A stretch of DNA of 64,000 nucleotides from Leucocoprinus leucothites. Lineage: Eukaryota > Basidiomycota > Agaricomycetes > Agaricales > Agaricaceae. Numbering within the stretch: position 1 is the stretch's first letter; every line of letters begins with the position of its first letter. The stretch covers positions 2,294,001 through 2,358,000 of the forward strand of contig JAACJO010000003.1 in the NCBI GenBank assembly GCA_013368445.1, in the 5' to 3' direction. Below the pieces are notes generated by a model. That model was not told the DNA's origin. It did not search any database and saw only the letters and a program-made list of their open reading frames with translations. Below, piece by piece: positions 13,536 through 25,380 of the stretch. A program made the position numbers and the translations under genes.

Positions 13536-15120
13536 ATGACAGAGACTCCTTTCAAGATTGCTGTTTCTGACCAGGACCTCGACCTTCTCAAGAAAAAACT
13601 AGATCTGGCGAGGTTTCCGGATGAACTCGAGGATGTTGGCCGTGACTATGGTGCACCTTTAAAGGACATTCAACGCTTGGTTGCTCATTGGAAGGATGGA
13701 TATGACTGGAGGAAGCATGAGGCTCAACTTAACGAGGAGCTGCCCCAGTTCACGCGTGACATTGAAGTTGAAGGATTCGGGCCGCTCAATGTACACTACG
13801 TTCACAAGAAGAGCTCAACAGGAACTGCTATACCTCTTTTGTTTGTCCATGGTTGTGAGTCATACACGGTTCTTCCGACTGCTTCGCGTTCTCAATATGG
13901 ACTTCTCACAGGGCCTGGAAGTTTCCTCGAAGTTAGGAAGATACTTCCTTTGCTCGTCGAGGAGTCACCCGAGCATCCAAGCTTCCATGTAGTTGCTATC
14001 GGCTTACCAGGCTATGGATTCTCGGAAGCCCCTAAGAAAAGAGGCTTTGCCATTGATCAGTATGCAGAGGTCAGTTCAAGAGTTCTAGTCCTGCAGACGT
14101 ATACTGAAATGCCTGAGCAGATATCCCATAAACTCATGCTCGCTCTTGGTTACAATGAATACGGTTCGCACTATTTTTAGGTTTATTGGGTATACTATTA
14201 TTCAAGCTGACGCTTTTTATGTATTTAGTAACACAAGGTGGAGACTGGGGAGCAATCGTGCGTCCCGTCGTGCTGTCCTTTGGCTTATTCGACTGAGATT
14301 GCTTGCATCAGATTACCAGAACCATTTCTGCGAAGTACGGAGGAAAACACAGCAAAGCCTGGCATACGAACTTCCCGGTGTGAGCTTCCAGATTACCTAC
14401 TATTGGTTCCATTTTGACTCTTTCGAAGCACTGCACCCCCGCATCCATGGAACCGACCCGGGCTATTCTTGCAGTACTTGGTAACACGTCTCACTCCAGC
14501 TGAGAAAGCGGGCTTAGAACGCACGCAATGGTTCCGGACGGAAGGTCGTGGCTATTTCATGGAACAGTCCACTCAGCCTCAGACCCTTGGATATGGCTTG
14601 GCTGACTCCCCTGCTGGGCTACTCGGATGGATTTATGAGAAGCTTGTGAACTGGACCGATGACTATCCTTGGACTGATGACGAAGGTAAGCGACATGATT
14701 CCCCCAAAAAGCTCAGCAACTTAAATATTTTGTTTCAGTCCTGACTTGGATTTCAATCTACTGGTTCTCCCGCGCAGGGCCCGCAGCCTCTGTCAGAATC
14801 TATTATGAATATATGAAGGCAGGAGCAGACTTCGGTGGACCAGCTGTCCGCGTTCCCACTGGATACTCTTTCTTCCCAAAAGAGCTCGTCGCCTTGCCCC
14901 GATAGTAAGTCTCAGCGATGGAAACGCAACGTTTCTTTGACTGATTATTCTCAGCTGGCTCAGAGGGAAACACGTCGTGTTCGAGTCCCAACACGAAAGC
15001 GGTGGTCACTTTGCTGCATATGAACGCCCGAAAGAACTCGTCGGAGATTTGAGAAAGATGTTTGGGAAGGGAGGACCTGCTTTTGGCGCTGTCGCTTCGC
15101 ATAACGGTTTCAAGTTGTGA
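13536..15120 (+). CDS. Epoxide hydrolase (alpha/beta hydrolase, EHN family), copy 1
   Basis: Predicted to open epoxides with water; fungal members act in detoxification or secondary metabolism. The epoxide hydrolase N-terminal (EHN) domain covers roughly residues 1-105. The oxyanion loop HGWPGSF is split by the first intron (HG-WPGSF). The nucleophile Asp is in TQGGDWGA, and the catalytic His near the C-terminus is in [12 protein letters not shown]. The alternation of [18 protein letters not shown] and [15 protein letters not shown] is typical of the family. I count eight exons with phases that all join in frame, ending ASHNGFKL. Its tandem neighbour at 15597 shares the intron positions and most residues, so the pair is a recent duplication. 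Confidence 0.9.
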
Positions 15121-15596
15121 AGAAGCCGAACCACCTTGTACAAATGTACCCCATTTTTTAGTGAATCTTGTGATTGATAGTACTACATGGTTTGTGTACG
15201 TCTGCCTCCAAAATCAGAGAGGAGTCTCTTTGTCACACTGCGGTGGGTAGACCTGGTAGAGCCCGCAAAGAGTAACTGTAACTATGTACATTATTATTGT
15301 CGTACGAGCGGATCAGGAGTCGATCAGAACTGGTTATGCAAATATAGCAAACTCAAACTCGCAAATCACCAGAGGTCACTCTACACATCCCCCCACGACG
15401 CGATCCTTGCGTCCAGTCGCTGCAAACCGAAGTGCCAAGCATAACACAGGGTCACTCTTGAGTCAAATAAACAATACAATGTCTCCCACGAACCAAAAGA
15501 GCCACTAACTTTCCATGGGATTCTATATAAACGAACAGATGCCCGTCCGCCCTGTTTTCTCTTCTCTTTGCCTATCCTCTCCCACTCTTTGCAACG
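15121..15596 (+). promoter_or_regulatory. Spacer and promoter of epoxide hydrolase copy 2
   Basis: No gene is present. TATATAAA at 15524-15531 sits 73 bases before the ATG. From the TATA box to the ATG the sequence is clearly homologous to the same part of copy 1. Confidence 0.65.
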
Positions 15597-17174
15597 ATGG
15601 CAGAGTTGCCTTTTAATATTGCAGTCTCCGACCAGGAACTTGACTTCTTAAAGAAGAAACTAGACTTAGTGAGATTTCCAGACGAGCTCGACAATGCTGG
15701 TCGTGACTATGGCGCTCCTCTGAAGGACATCCAGCGCTTGGTTGCCCATTGGAAGGATAGATATGACTGGAGGAAGTATGAAGCCCAGATTAATATGGAG
15801 ATGCCCCAGTTCACGCGCGATATTGCGGTTGAAGGATTTGGGCCGCTCAACGTACATTATATTCACAAGAAGAGCTCTGTAGCTTCCGCCATCCCTCTTT
15901 TGTTTGTCCATGGATGTCAGTGACGCGTTGCTTCTCAATGTATAGTTTTCTCAGTACTCTTCTTAGGGCCTGGAAGCTTCCTCGAGGCTAGAAGGATACT
16001 TCCTTTGCCCGTCGAGGAGTCATCAGATTACCCCAGCTTTCACGTTGTAGCTATCAGCTTACCAGGCTATGGGTTTTCTGAGACTCCTAAGAAAAGAGGT
16101 TTCGCTATTGATCAGTACGCGGAGGTTAATTCATCGAAATTGGACCGCTTCAAATAAATTAAAATACCTTGACAGATATCTCACAAACTCATGCTCGCAC
16201 TCGGTTATAATGAATATGGTGAAGGAATTTATGGGTATTTCATTGGTGCTGTTGAGCTGTTGACATCTTTTGATTAGTGACACAAGGGGGTGATTGGGGC
16301 ACTGTCGTACGTTCTATTCCGTTGTTGTTATGTCGGTTTACTTGGTTGATGTTGCTCGTACAGATAACACAGACTATTGCTGCGGACTACGGAGGAAAAC
16401 ACAGCAAAGCTTGGCATACGAATCAACCAGTGTGAGGCGTATGCTACATCTTCTATAACTTTCTGATGTTCTGATTTCAAAGTACTGCGGTCCCGCATCT
16501 GCATAATCGCCCTCTGCTGTTTTGCAGTCCCTAGTGACGCGCCTCACACCAGTCGAGAAAGTAGGTCTGGAACGCACAAAATGGGTCCAAGATGAGGGTT
16601 GTGGTTATAGTGAGGAGCAGTGCACTCAGCCTCAAACCCTTGGATACGGCTTGGCGGACTCTCCGGTCGGGTTGCTCGGATGGATTTATGAGAAACTCCT
16701 GAACTGGACTGATGGCTATCCTTGGACTGATGATGAAGGTCGGACTAACCCTGAGAACGGATCAATGTTTTAATTCATTATTGCATCTCAGTTCTTACCT
16801 GGATCTCCATCTACTGGTTTTCGCGCCCGGGCCCTGCTGCCTCGCTCAGGATCTATTATGAGTTCAGGAAATCTGGCGGGGAATTTGGGAAACCAGCGGT
16901 CAGTATACCCACTGGGTACTCTTTTTTCCCAAAGGAGCTTGTTGTCTTGCCCCGCTTGTAAGTCGCAGCAATAGGGATTTAATATTTCAATTTACTCATA
17001 ATTCTCAGTTGGCTTAGAGGCAAGCACGTCGTATTTGTGTCTCAACACGAAAGTGGCGGTCATTTTGCTGCATATGAGCGCCCGAAAGAGCTTGTTGGAG
17101 ACCTCAGAAATATGTTCGGTAAGGGAGGACCTGCTTTCGGCGCCGTTGTTTCACATAATGGCTTCAAACCCTGA
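15597..17174 (+). CDS. Epoxide hydrolase (EHN family), copy 2, with an apparent 1-base deletion
   Basis: Tandem paralogue of the gene at 13536, starting [13 protein letters not shown]. The motifs are the same: [15 protein letters not shown] (nucleophile Asp) and [12 protein letters not shown] (His). Introns are at the same places. Near 16500 the exon holding the equivalent of [14 protein letters not shown] is one base short. The C run at 16510-16512 has three Cs, and four would give [17 protein letters not shown] in line with copy 1. As written, the reading frame hits TAG-TGA at once. An alternative acceptor (TTTTGCAG just before 16530) could skip the lesion and leave a shorter protein. It is either a very young pseudogene, a shorter isoform, or an assembly error. 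Confidence 0.8.
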
Positions 17175-17533
17175 GCCACTGTTAAGATTCCCCTGTGGTG
17201 CATGGTGCAATGTTATTCTGGGATCTACTTTCTTGACTTTACGCAACTTCACGTGGAACCACCTCTTCTCCATCGACACCGGTGGTTGATGGCCGTGGTC
17301 AGCCGTGGCTCATAAAATTTTTCTCAAGTGAAGATGGCTTAAGGGCGGTTTGGGTAAAGGTCCTATAGAATGAGGCGTTTACCAGCAAGATACTCGAAGG
17401 TCAATAGCTGAATCAGACCGTGTTAACGGTCCATCGAGGAGCTGGTATGAACAGCCCATTCTGGTTTCCTATTTATTTTTATTTTTATTTCACCCATACA
17501 CGTATCCATAAGAGGTTGCTCTGATTGTGAAGA

Positions 17534-19263
17534 ATGGACCCTATGATAACCAGCCGACATACCCTCATGAGGTCTGGGGAACTGACCCAAACTCATCGGA
17601 TCGTTACCAAGTGTTGGCTACATCCCGAGCGCTGCATATACTTAACCAAGCATCGTAAGCCAGATCGTGATGTCTTACTTTTTCTCCTTTCCACAGTCAG
17701 ATGTTGTGGAATACTCCCATTCACTACGCCAGCTACTCTGGTCGTCGCAGGAGGCTTATTATCTTCTCCGTTGTGGTTCTTGTGCTTTTGCTCTCCCTCC
17801 TGCACCCTTCGGTCCGTCGGCTCAGCCCTGTCCCAAATTTGATACCATCAAACGAATTTGACGCGAATTCAAACTTTCCACCTTCGTATGAACGGTTGCG
17901 CAGCTGGGAGAGATCGCTCCCTCAGCATGATTTGAGTCTACCGTACCCCGAGGGTCGAAATGGGCGCTTTGTCAAGTTTTCGGTGCAGATACAACAATTA
18001 GGGTGGAACAATTGTTTGAACGAATTGTACGTCCCGCCTTCATCGGAACCCCTCTATTTCCTTGGTTAACATGCACTTGGATACTTCTCATAGGCTCATG
18101 AATTCATATCTCGCCTATAAATCCAAGCGGGCCTACGTCTTTCAAGATTACGTCTGGAAAAAAGAGTACTATCCATGGTCGAGAATGAATTACCGCACTT
18201 GGCCGCCACGCACGCCGCTGAATGCTCTTATAACGGGTCCGACAGCTGGTGGTCCATGGGATAACGATGATGATGCACCTCGCTCAGTTTCAGAGGAGTA
18301 TTTTGACATCGTTTGCCCCAAGAGCGAACGACGAATCATTAACACCCGAGACGTTAAACCGAGCATCATGTGGGAATCTGGAAAGACAATATTCTCGACA
18401 TGGCAAAAGCATCTTCTTGAGGCCCCAGAGCGATGTATTGAAATTCAGCCAGCCGACCGTTCGGAGGATAACTTTCCCCAGATCTTCGATTTATTCTTGT
18501 GGGGGACAAACCAAATATTGGATATGTGGGAGGAGTTCACGGACTCGCCCGTGTCCCAGTTATTGGAGACATCGCCTATCGTCAATTCTGCGATTGTGAG
18601 GAACGAGTACCTTTTTGTTCCGCGCAACCGTGTAGGTTCCACTGGAGGACCTCGAAATCCGTATGATCGGATGCTAGCGATCCACATTCGAAGAGGAGAT
18701 TACAAGGAGGCCTGCTTGGGTCTCGCCACCTGGAACTCAACGTTCTACAGCTGGAATCTTCTTCCTTTCCTTCCAGACAAGTTCACCCCACCACCAGGGG
18801 GAGTTTGGGGTCAGAATACGGACGAGAATGTTGCCATTTATATGGAACGATGCCTCCCCGACTTTGCTGCGATCATCAAGAAAATTCACGATTCGCGAGA
18901 AGACTATATAAACGCGAGAAAGGAAGGGCAACAGAGAATCCTAGATACGTTGTACGTCCTCACGAACGACGACAGCGAGTGGGTCCAGCAGTTGAAGGAT
19001 GCGCTTCGAGGAGAGAGTTGGAATGTCATTGTCACCAGCAAGGACTTGGTTCTAAATGCCGAGGGTGTAGATACTAGCATGGCTGTGGACATGGATATTG
19101 CTCGCAGGGCGGCAGTATTTATCGGCAACGGGGTGAGTAGACCTTCTCATCAATGTCACACTGATGAATCTGACAGAAAATGCAGTGGTCCTCATTTACC
19201 AGTAATATTGTGCACAGAAGGCTAGTGGACGGAAAGGAGCCAATTAGTATACGATTTTATTAA
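17534..19263 (+). CDS. O-fucosyltransferase-like type II membrane glycosyltransferase
   Basis: Resembles fungal GDP-fucose O-fucosyltransferase-like proteins of the Golgi. The cytosolic N-terminus YDNQPTYPHEVWGTDPNSS joins by a clean GTAAGC..CAG intron to SQMLWNTPIHYASYSG-RRRR. One transmembrane helix follows (LIIFSVVVLVLLLSLL), then the lumenal domain with GWNNCLNELLMNSYLAY, GPTAGGPW, HIRRGDYKEA (nucleotide-sugar-binding Arg region), LYVLTNDDSEW and DMDIARRAAVFIGNG-WSSFTSN. The C-terminus is EPISIRFY. The start is unclear: the frame of YDNQPTY has no ATG before a stop at 17509. The ATG at 17534 is one base out of phase; one more C in the run at 17539-17541 would give MDPYDNQ. An unseen upstream exon is the alternative. 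Confidence 0.75.
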
Positions 19264-19460
19264 GCTTTCCTACTCTCCACCCCTACGATATTAGATATAG
19301 TCCATAAGCCGTATCGAGACTCAAGTTAATAAGTTTTCACTTTGTTCTCGAATGTGACGGCGTTTATATGTCACCCACGTGCGGCGGCTTGCCATCATCA
19401 CCATCGCCTTGGCTCTCACGCTGGCTTCTGTCAATCTCTCCCACTGACCATCTTCTAACC

Positions 19461-20863
19461 ATGGACTCGGACCGAAAATCCACTGTGTCCTCCTTTTATG
19501 GAGGACGTAAAGGCTCTATGGACGCCCTTAATCACGATTTTCCCTCTGACCACCCACCAGCTGGTCGCCCAGGTCGAGACGATGCCTCGTCATTCTTCAG
19601 CCCCGAGCTAAATCAAACTTCCATGGATCGGTTAGGAGGACGTCGGGCTTCTGGCGGTTATAATTCGAGTACATTTTATCCTGGAAGAGAGGAGCCGTTG
19701 AAGGGTGGGCGAGACGAGGAAGAGGAGGCTTGGGACGTCTATGCGGATTTTAATAATGCAGGCCCGAGGTATAGCTCTGCCTTGATTCCCAACACAGTGA
19801 GCTCCCATGGGTGAGTATGCACTACCTCTTGGATAGCCTTTGCTTCAATGGCTGAGACAACTTGCAGGTATCAACCGTTGGAGCCTCCAACGCCGTCTTC
19901 TAAAATGGAGGTTGATGGGCCCACAAATCAGGCATCCGTGGAGATGGTCACTGTGCCAGCACTTGGGCCGGAATGGGGGAAATCTGAATTGCGCGACATG
20001 ACCAAAGCTGGTAAACGGGAAAAGAAGTCGGATTCGAGGAGAGAGAAGTGGAAGCAGTGGAACCGGGGCGAACGGGGCATGTGCGGGTCTTACTGCACAA
20101 GGAAGGTCTTTGTGTGGTTTATGTTCGGTCTTTGCGTTGCGTGAGTTTTCTTTGAATTTTTGTTGACCTCCACTGAAATGCATTTACGACCGATGATCCT
20201 TCAGAATTGCACTTGTCATTGCTTTTTGTATCCCGCGAGTACCAGCCTTTTCTTTCAACAGCAAAACGCCCCTTGTGAATGCAACAGGAGGCTGGTCGGA
20301 GGCTATAGACTATGTATTTTCAAGAGCACCGGCAAACTTCTCTTTCCCGGCGTTTGCTTCATTGGAGCTTGACACGAATAGCAACTTTATACCCATCACA
20401 TTCAAGCACATGCGCGCTTCGGTCTATGACCTCAATACTGGACGTCAAGTGGGCAAGGGTGATCTCCTCCACAGCCAAACCGTTCCTCCAAAGGCATTCC
20501 CCCAGCTCTTGCTACCTTTGAACTTTACATACATCGTCACCAACGATACTGACCAGACATGTGGGTGTTTTTTCTCAATACTTGTCGGTCAGAGAACCCC
20601 GTGTGACTGATTCGGCTTGTCCAGGGAGTAACTGGTACAATGGGTGTAAAAATAAAATCAACTATCCGACTGGCAGCCGTCCACGTGAGTTGCTTTTTCG
20701 ACAACTTCCATTACGACTGAATTGATGTTTAATGGCCACAATAGCTGTGCAGTTTCGACTTGTGCTTGACCTTGACATCGTTGGACTGCCTGGCGGCGCG
20801 ATGGTTTCGACCCAGGTCGCCAGCGCTAGTTGTCCTTGGGAATTACCCGTCAACAGTGTGTAA
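19461..20863 (+). CDS. Single-pass membrane protein with LEA14/DUF3712-like outer domain
   Basis: Function unknown. I read five exons, starting MDSDRKSTVSSFYGG. The N-terminal ~190 residues are hydrophilic and rich in Ser, Gly and charged residues. A basic stretch (KREKKSDSRREKWKQW) precedes a helix formed across the second intron (VFVWFMFGLCVA-IALVIAFCIP). The outer domain contains LELDTNSNFIPITFKHMRASVYDL and LPLNFTYIVTNDTDQT. The alternating pattern is like the LEA14/NHR-type beta domain of fungal tonoplast and ER proteins (inference). It ends WELPVNSV. All four introns are short GT-AG introns that keep frame. The location (vacuolar or plasma membrane) cannot be decided. Confidence 0.7.
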
Positions 20864-21447
20864 TCAGTTTTGGATTCATTCCTTCCAGAATTAGCTTGAA
20901 CCTTCGGTGCGAATGGATTTAAGAATGAACGTCGGTGTTACCCCTTGAATCATGTATCCTTCATATTCCCTGATTACCTTCTTATCTTTCTGCTTTTGTG
21001 GACTTATTGGGATTATTTCAACACTGTCGTTTTCTACCTTCAGGATATTGGTTTTGCTTAGTTATGGACTTTAACTAGACAATCTTACGTCGCTCTTTTG
21101 GTCACCTCAAAATTCGTATCCCAGTCATGCAGTCCTCTCGCTAGTCCCGTAGATGTATATATGATTTCTAATTCACGTTGGGTGGGCGTTCGCTACCTAT
21201 CGCCAATCTTTCCATGCTTCTATTTATAGGCTCTTGTATCTGCGTGAATATTTGATTTCCAGCCTTGCAGGGTCTGTGACACCTCGATGATCATATTTTT
21301 CTAATGGCCATCGTATGATACTCCTCATTTGAGAAATGTCCTCCGGAATGCGGCTGACTGGTACATCACGCCACGTCATTTATTCATTCCTCCTACTTGG
21401 CATCATACCACTACCTATCACTATTCCTAGGCTCTTGCAGAGCCAGC
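20864..21447. other. Intergenic, no gene seen
   Basis: T-rich 3' sequence of the upstream gene and the promoter of the tetraspanin-like gene. No long frame on either strand. Confidence 0.5.
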
Positions 21448-23026
21448 ATGAACAGCCGTTCTCTATACGGGTCACGAAGAACTCCTGGTGCCTATGATGC
21501 GATCCAAACTCTTCGAAGGCGAGTGAGCTCCCGAGCCGAGCTTTTGGCGCATTCTGAGGAACAAGGCATCCAAGATCAAGACCCCTTTTCCGATGCGTTC
21601 AGGGCTCGAAACTCATGCTCTAAGACTCAAGGCCTTTACTGTTCTCGTCATGGCCACAGTGCAAACCACGACGGATTGGAAACAATACCCTTGACTCCCG
21701 CCATACATGGCTCTGGCACAAGTTACCTTGGCTCTGTGTCAGATTCAGCGCCTACTGCTGCTCTCCCAACACCGACTGGATTTCCAGGAGCTCAGGAATA
21801 CTTGGGTGCGCAAGAAGTACTCTGGCGACCAGAAAGTTCGAGGACCGAATCGGATGACTCTGTATACTCTGCCAAAACTGCCTCAACCTCTGCTACTGCT
21901 GTATCGTCTTCGAACGCGGGTGTGATGGCGATAGCTGGGCTCAAGTTAGGGGTCCTCGATAAGCTCACAGCCAAATGGCCGAAACCTCTGCCTCTCAAGG
22001 GTTCTGGAACTCGAGGATCTTTTGATGACTTCGACTTGACGGATGCGGAGCTCAAGAAGTCTGTAGATGTTGTGCTCCTTGAAAGCGGAATTGGGGGCGG
22101 GGGAGGGATACTAGGATTAGAGTGGTTTAGCCAGTGGACTGGCTTCAAGTGGTGTTTGCTTTTCTCTGTGTTCTCGGTGCTGGTCTATGGAGTTGCGGGC
22201 CTGTCCTGTGCGATAGGGACTTGGTTTCGTAGTGAGTAGTTCCTTGATTATACACGTATCGTTCAGGGAATAGCTAATGTTCGTTCCATAATCAGGTTGG
22301 CCCAATGTGGATGCAATGCGTGTTGCGGACGACGACATCCTAATCCTAATTACACTCGCATCCTCTATCCTAATCTTCACCGCTCTCGTCGGGCTTACCG
22401 GAACCCTCCTCTCTTCGAGGCCCATCCTCGCTGTGTATGCCCTTCTCTTATGGCCATGTTTCATTTCAATGTGCGCGATTGGCTATACGGCATACAAGCG
22501 TGCCACATTTGCACTTGATCAGAAACTCGACATGTCCTGGAGTCAGTACTATACGGTTTATGGTCGTCTGATGGTCCAGAATTCGCTCAAGTGCTGTGGT
22601 TGGTCGAACCCCAGTCATGGAGGCACACCCAGTAGAACATGTTACCCGAGAACGCCGTTACCTGGGTGTAAGGGACCCTTGACGAGATTCGAACAGTATA
22701 ACTTGCGGCTAGTGTGGTCGACCGTCTTTTCGCTCGTGCCGATGCATTTGGTGAATATTGTGGTGGCTATGCTGTGTGCAAATCATGTTACGAGGACATT
22801 TGGGAATGGGATTACGCCGAAGAGATATCGATTGACTGCCAAGGACGTACAAGAGGATGCCGGAAGGGTCTTTGATATAATGGAGAGAAGAAGGTTAACT
22901 ACGAAGGGTGTCGCTGGTAGTGTCAGGAGGCCAGCGACCGTAAGGGCCCTCTCGAGTAGAGTTTTCAGAGAAGATCGAGACGAAACAATGGGATTGTTGA
23001 ACAATTATTCTCGGTGGGGTGGATAA
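21448..23026 (+). CDS. Tetraspanin-like four-helix membrane protein
   Basis: Two exons with one intron after TWFR. From the ATG at 21448 (MNSRSLYGSRRT) a long cytosolic region of about 230 residues precedes helix 1 (FKWCLLFSVFSVLVYGVAG). Helices 2 and 3 follow (ILILITLASSILIFTALVG; VYALLLWPCFISMCAIGY). A large outer loop carries the diagnostic CCGW plus further Cys residues (RTCYPR, LPGCKG). Helix 4 (STVFSLVPMHLVNIVVAML) is followed by a basic tail ending NNYSRWGG. The CCG motif and helix spacing match tetraspanins; the long N-terminus is unlike animal members but fits basidiomycete Tsp2/Tsp3-type proteins. The likely role is in the plasma membrane (inference). Confidence 0.75.
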
Positions 23027-23043
23027 TTTTGCAAGTCGAACTC

Positions 23044-23066
23044 AATTTAATTTAATTTAATTTAAT
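23044..23066. repeat. (TTTAA)n microsatellite
   Basis: Four to five tandem AATTT units immediately after the tetraspanin-like stop codon. Likely a 3' UTR microsatellite. Confidence 0.7.
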
Positions 23067-23211
23067 TGGCCCGAAAGGGAGGTCCATGAGTATCCGAATG
23101 ATCAGAGTCAATCACGACACCAGCATTTCTTCGTTATCTACCGCTAGGGCATGCCAGCAGACGCAAGGCCGCTGATATAGAAGATTTCACATAATCAATT
23201 GCATGAGTCCT

Positions 23212-23709
23212 CTATACATAGCACAGGTCAACAATCGCAATTGCATTCACAAAGGCAACATGAGGTGCCACACCCATCTCCACTGCAGCCCCCCAACAGT
23301 TAGCCCACATGAACCAAAGGATCGAGAACTCCAAAATACCACAAATCGGGACCCAGAACTCTCTGACCGTTGAAGTTTGATCTGTGGTATACAAGAATAC
23401 GACGAAGGCTGGCAGGGGCAGAAGAAGAACACTCCACCAGTAGTCCCCGCTAGAGATTGAGCTGCAGCGGTTTGCCCTCGGTGAAATCGTTGCTGCACCG
23501 TCAGAAGCGAGAGCCTGTCCTGTTTCCAGGTCGTGTGTTTCCGCATCCTGATAGGCAGGTGTTGGTGGTATCGGAAGGTTCGCCAGTGGAACGTATTCTG
23601 GGACGGACATAACACCAGCTGGAGGGTAGTGGTTGGAAACGCCATCTATAGATCGCTGGACGGTTACGACTGGAGGCATAGGGCTCTCTGGACGAGCGTA
23701 CACCGACAT
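23212..23709 (-). CDS. Small two-helix membrane protein
   Basis: Intronless 165-residue frame with an ATG. The N-terminal half is Pro/Ser-rich and hydrophilic (MSVYARPESPMPPVVTV). Two hydrophobic helices follow: WWSVLLLPLPAFVVFLY and WVPICGILEFSILWFMWANC. It ends AIAIVDLCYV. I do not recognise a family. It shares layout (short, Pro/Ser-rich tail, one or two helices) with other minus-strand genes at 24315, 25381 and 34360. Confidence 0.55.
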   Translation of the reverse strand: MSVYARPESPMPPVVTVQRSIDGVSNHYPPAGVMSVPEYVPLANLPIPPTPAYQDAETHDLETGQALASDGAATISPRANRCSSISSGDYWWSVLLLPLPAFVVFLYTTDQTSTVREFWVPICGILEFSILWFMWANCWGAAVEMGVAPHVAFVNAIAIVDLCYV

Positions 23710-23972
23710 AATTCTTTGAGTGCAACTGAAGGAGAAGCGAGGGGGGGAGAGGAATATTGTGTGGTATGATGGCGATTGAATTCACTTTTATAGTTTATCC
23801 GGGTCAGGGGACCTAGCTCGGGTGTCCCTGCTCCATATATTCTTTGGCATTAGGTCGATGGACACGATCGTGACAACTAGCACTGCCTGAAGTGATATTA
23901 TGATTTCACAGCAGCTGTGTTTTGTGTCCGGGAGAAACTGGACCTCATTGGACTTGTGCATTGTTGTCGATT

Positions 23973-24188
23973 TTAGGCCAGGCGCCAGGTCTGAAACGGC
24001 TTGCCTTGAGGTCCATCACGGCTGTACGGTATGTTACTGTCTAGGCTTAGGATAGAGGCTGGACCAGTAGATGTGTAGTATTTTGGACCGGAATACATAT
24101 TAGATACACTCATCAGAAACATAATACTGGCGATAACAACTAGATAAGAAGAAAGGATGGGGCGTGGCGCTGCTAAGGTGACTTTCAA
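23973..24188 (-). CDS. Possible exon of a small membrane protein
   Basis: An open frame with one hydrophobic helix (SSYLVVIASIMFLMSV) and a short polar tail ending PFQTWRLA. There is no ATG before the helix in this frame, so an upstream exon would be needed; I could not join the nearby MKNSK-encoding stretch in phase. Treat as a fragment. Confidence 0.3.
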   Translation of the reverse strand: MKVTLAAPRPILSSYLVVIASIMFLMSVSNMYSGPKYYTSTGPASILSLDSNIPYSRDGPQGKPFQTWRLA

Positions 24189-24314
24189 AGATAGTTATTC
24201 CGATAAACAAGTCTGCTGAGTCTCTGCAAAGCTATCAAATGTATCAAGTTGGGAGCGTTCAGAGAAATGAGGGCGGTATACCTTCGAATTCTTCATGCTC
24301 TACAAAATTATCCT

Positions 24315-24638
24315 CTAGGCAGGGGGAGATTCCACTGTGGCGCTCCCTCTCAGACGCCTCTCTCTGATGCCATCAGCATACAACCAACACGAAAAAAGGA
24401 CCAGTACAACGGCGATATATAGAATTACGTTGAGGATAATTTGGAGAGCTTTATTCTTGTTCCAAGATCTCCCCAGCAACAAGATCATAACCAAAACAAT
24501 AGCGGCGACAGAACATAGGCCGCCCACAAAGACCCAGACGCGTTCGTTTGGTTGTTCTTGTGGTCCTTGTTGAGCTGAGGGCGTTTGAGGAGATAAAACT
24601 GGCGTCGGATGGGTATGGATAACGGAGGGTCGATGCAT
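24315..24638 (-). CDS. Small two-helix membrane protein
   Basis: 107-residue intronless frame with an ATG (MHRPSVIHTHPT). A Pro/Gln-rich head is followed by helix 1 (VWVFVGGLCSVAAIVLVMILLL), a short basic loop (GRSWNKNKA) and helix 2 (IILNVILYIAVVLVLFSCWLY), then a basic tail ending ATVESPPA. No known family. It is one of several small membrane proteins clustered here on the minus strand. Confidence 0.5.
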   Translation of the reverse strand: MHRPSVIHTHPTPVLSPQTPSAQQGPQEQPNERVWVFVGGLCSVAAIVLVMILLLGRSWNKNKALQIILNVILYIAVVLVLFSCWLYADGIRERRLRGSATVESPPA

Positions 24639-25380
24639 TCTGCTGTGTGGACGTTGAAAATGTAATGGCGTTCGGGTCTACTAGGTCAAGTCCTGGGCCT
24701 TTTGTAGGCACGATGACACTGGATAAATCAAGGACATTTGTGGCATTTTTTTCTTATAATGCTGTACTTGCCTAGTGCACTCGGGCCGGGAGTGCTGTTA
24801 AGGAACCCAAAACTCGGTGTGACCTGAGGTCAGCATAGATTAACTCTTTCGGCGCCCACTTCAAAGCGTAAATAAAAATAGCATTTGCCCCCAAAATCGA
24901 AATTCTGAGAGCAGAGGACTGGTGAATCTGGAAAACAACCCTTCCGATATTTAGTGTGGCACCATACCTACTGGCAGCTCCTGCTCCAACAAGAGATAGC
25001 GGCTTGTTCTCCGAGTCTCATTTTGTCGGTGGGAGAAACCCGAGCACTGATGAAGTTCCAAGCATCAAAGCATCGCCTTTAGGCCAGGACACATTTAAGT
25101 CCAAGCGGATTGTTTTTTTTGAGCGCCCTAAGTATGTTAGGTCATAAAGATCAAGGTTAACACAAGCAGCACACAGACCACTAGCTTTGACAGTCCCAGT
25201 AGAAGCATCAGATACGAGCAATAAATATTGGGGAATATAGGAACCAAAAGCGGAGTATAATTACAGCTAGAAGTCAAACCCACGAGAAATTCCTCCGTAG
25301 ATATCTGCATCCAAACAAGTGCATTTGTAAACCTCTAAGAAGCTATACGTGTGCTAAGAATGATGACTGCCAAAGGGTAT
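24639..25380. other. Intergenic; possible further small membrane exon
   Basis: On the minus strand near 25210-25145 a short frame MLLLGLSKLVVCVLLVLTL looks like a membrane helix but stops after about 20 residues, and I could not find a convincing next exon. No other gene seen. Confidence 0.35.
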
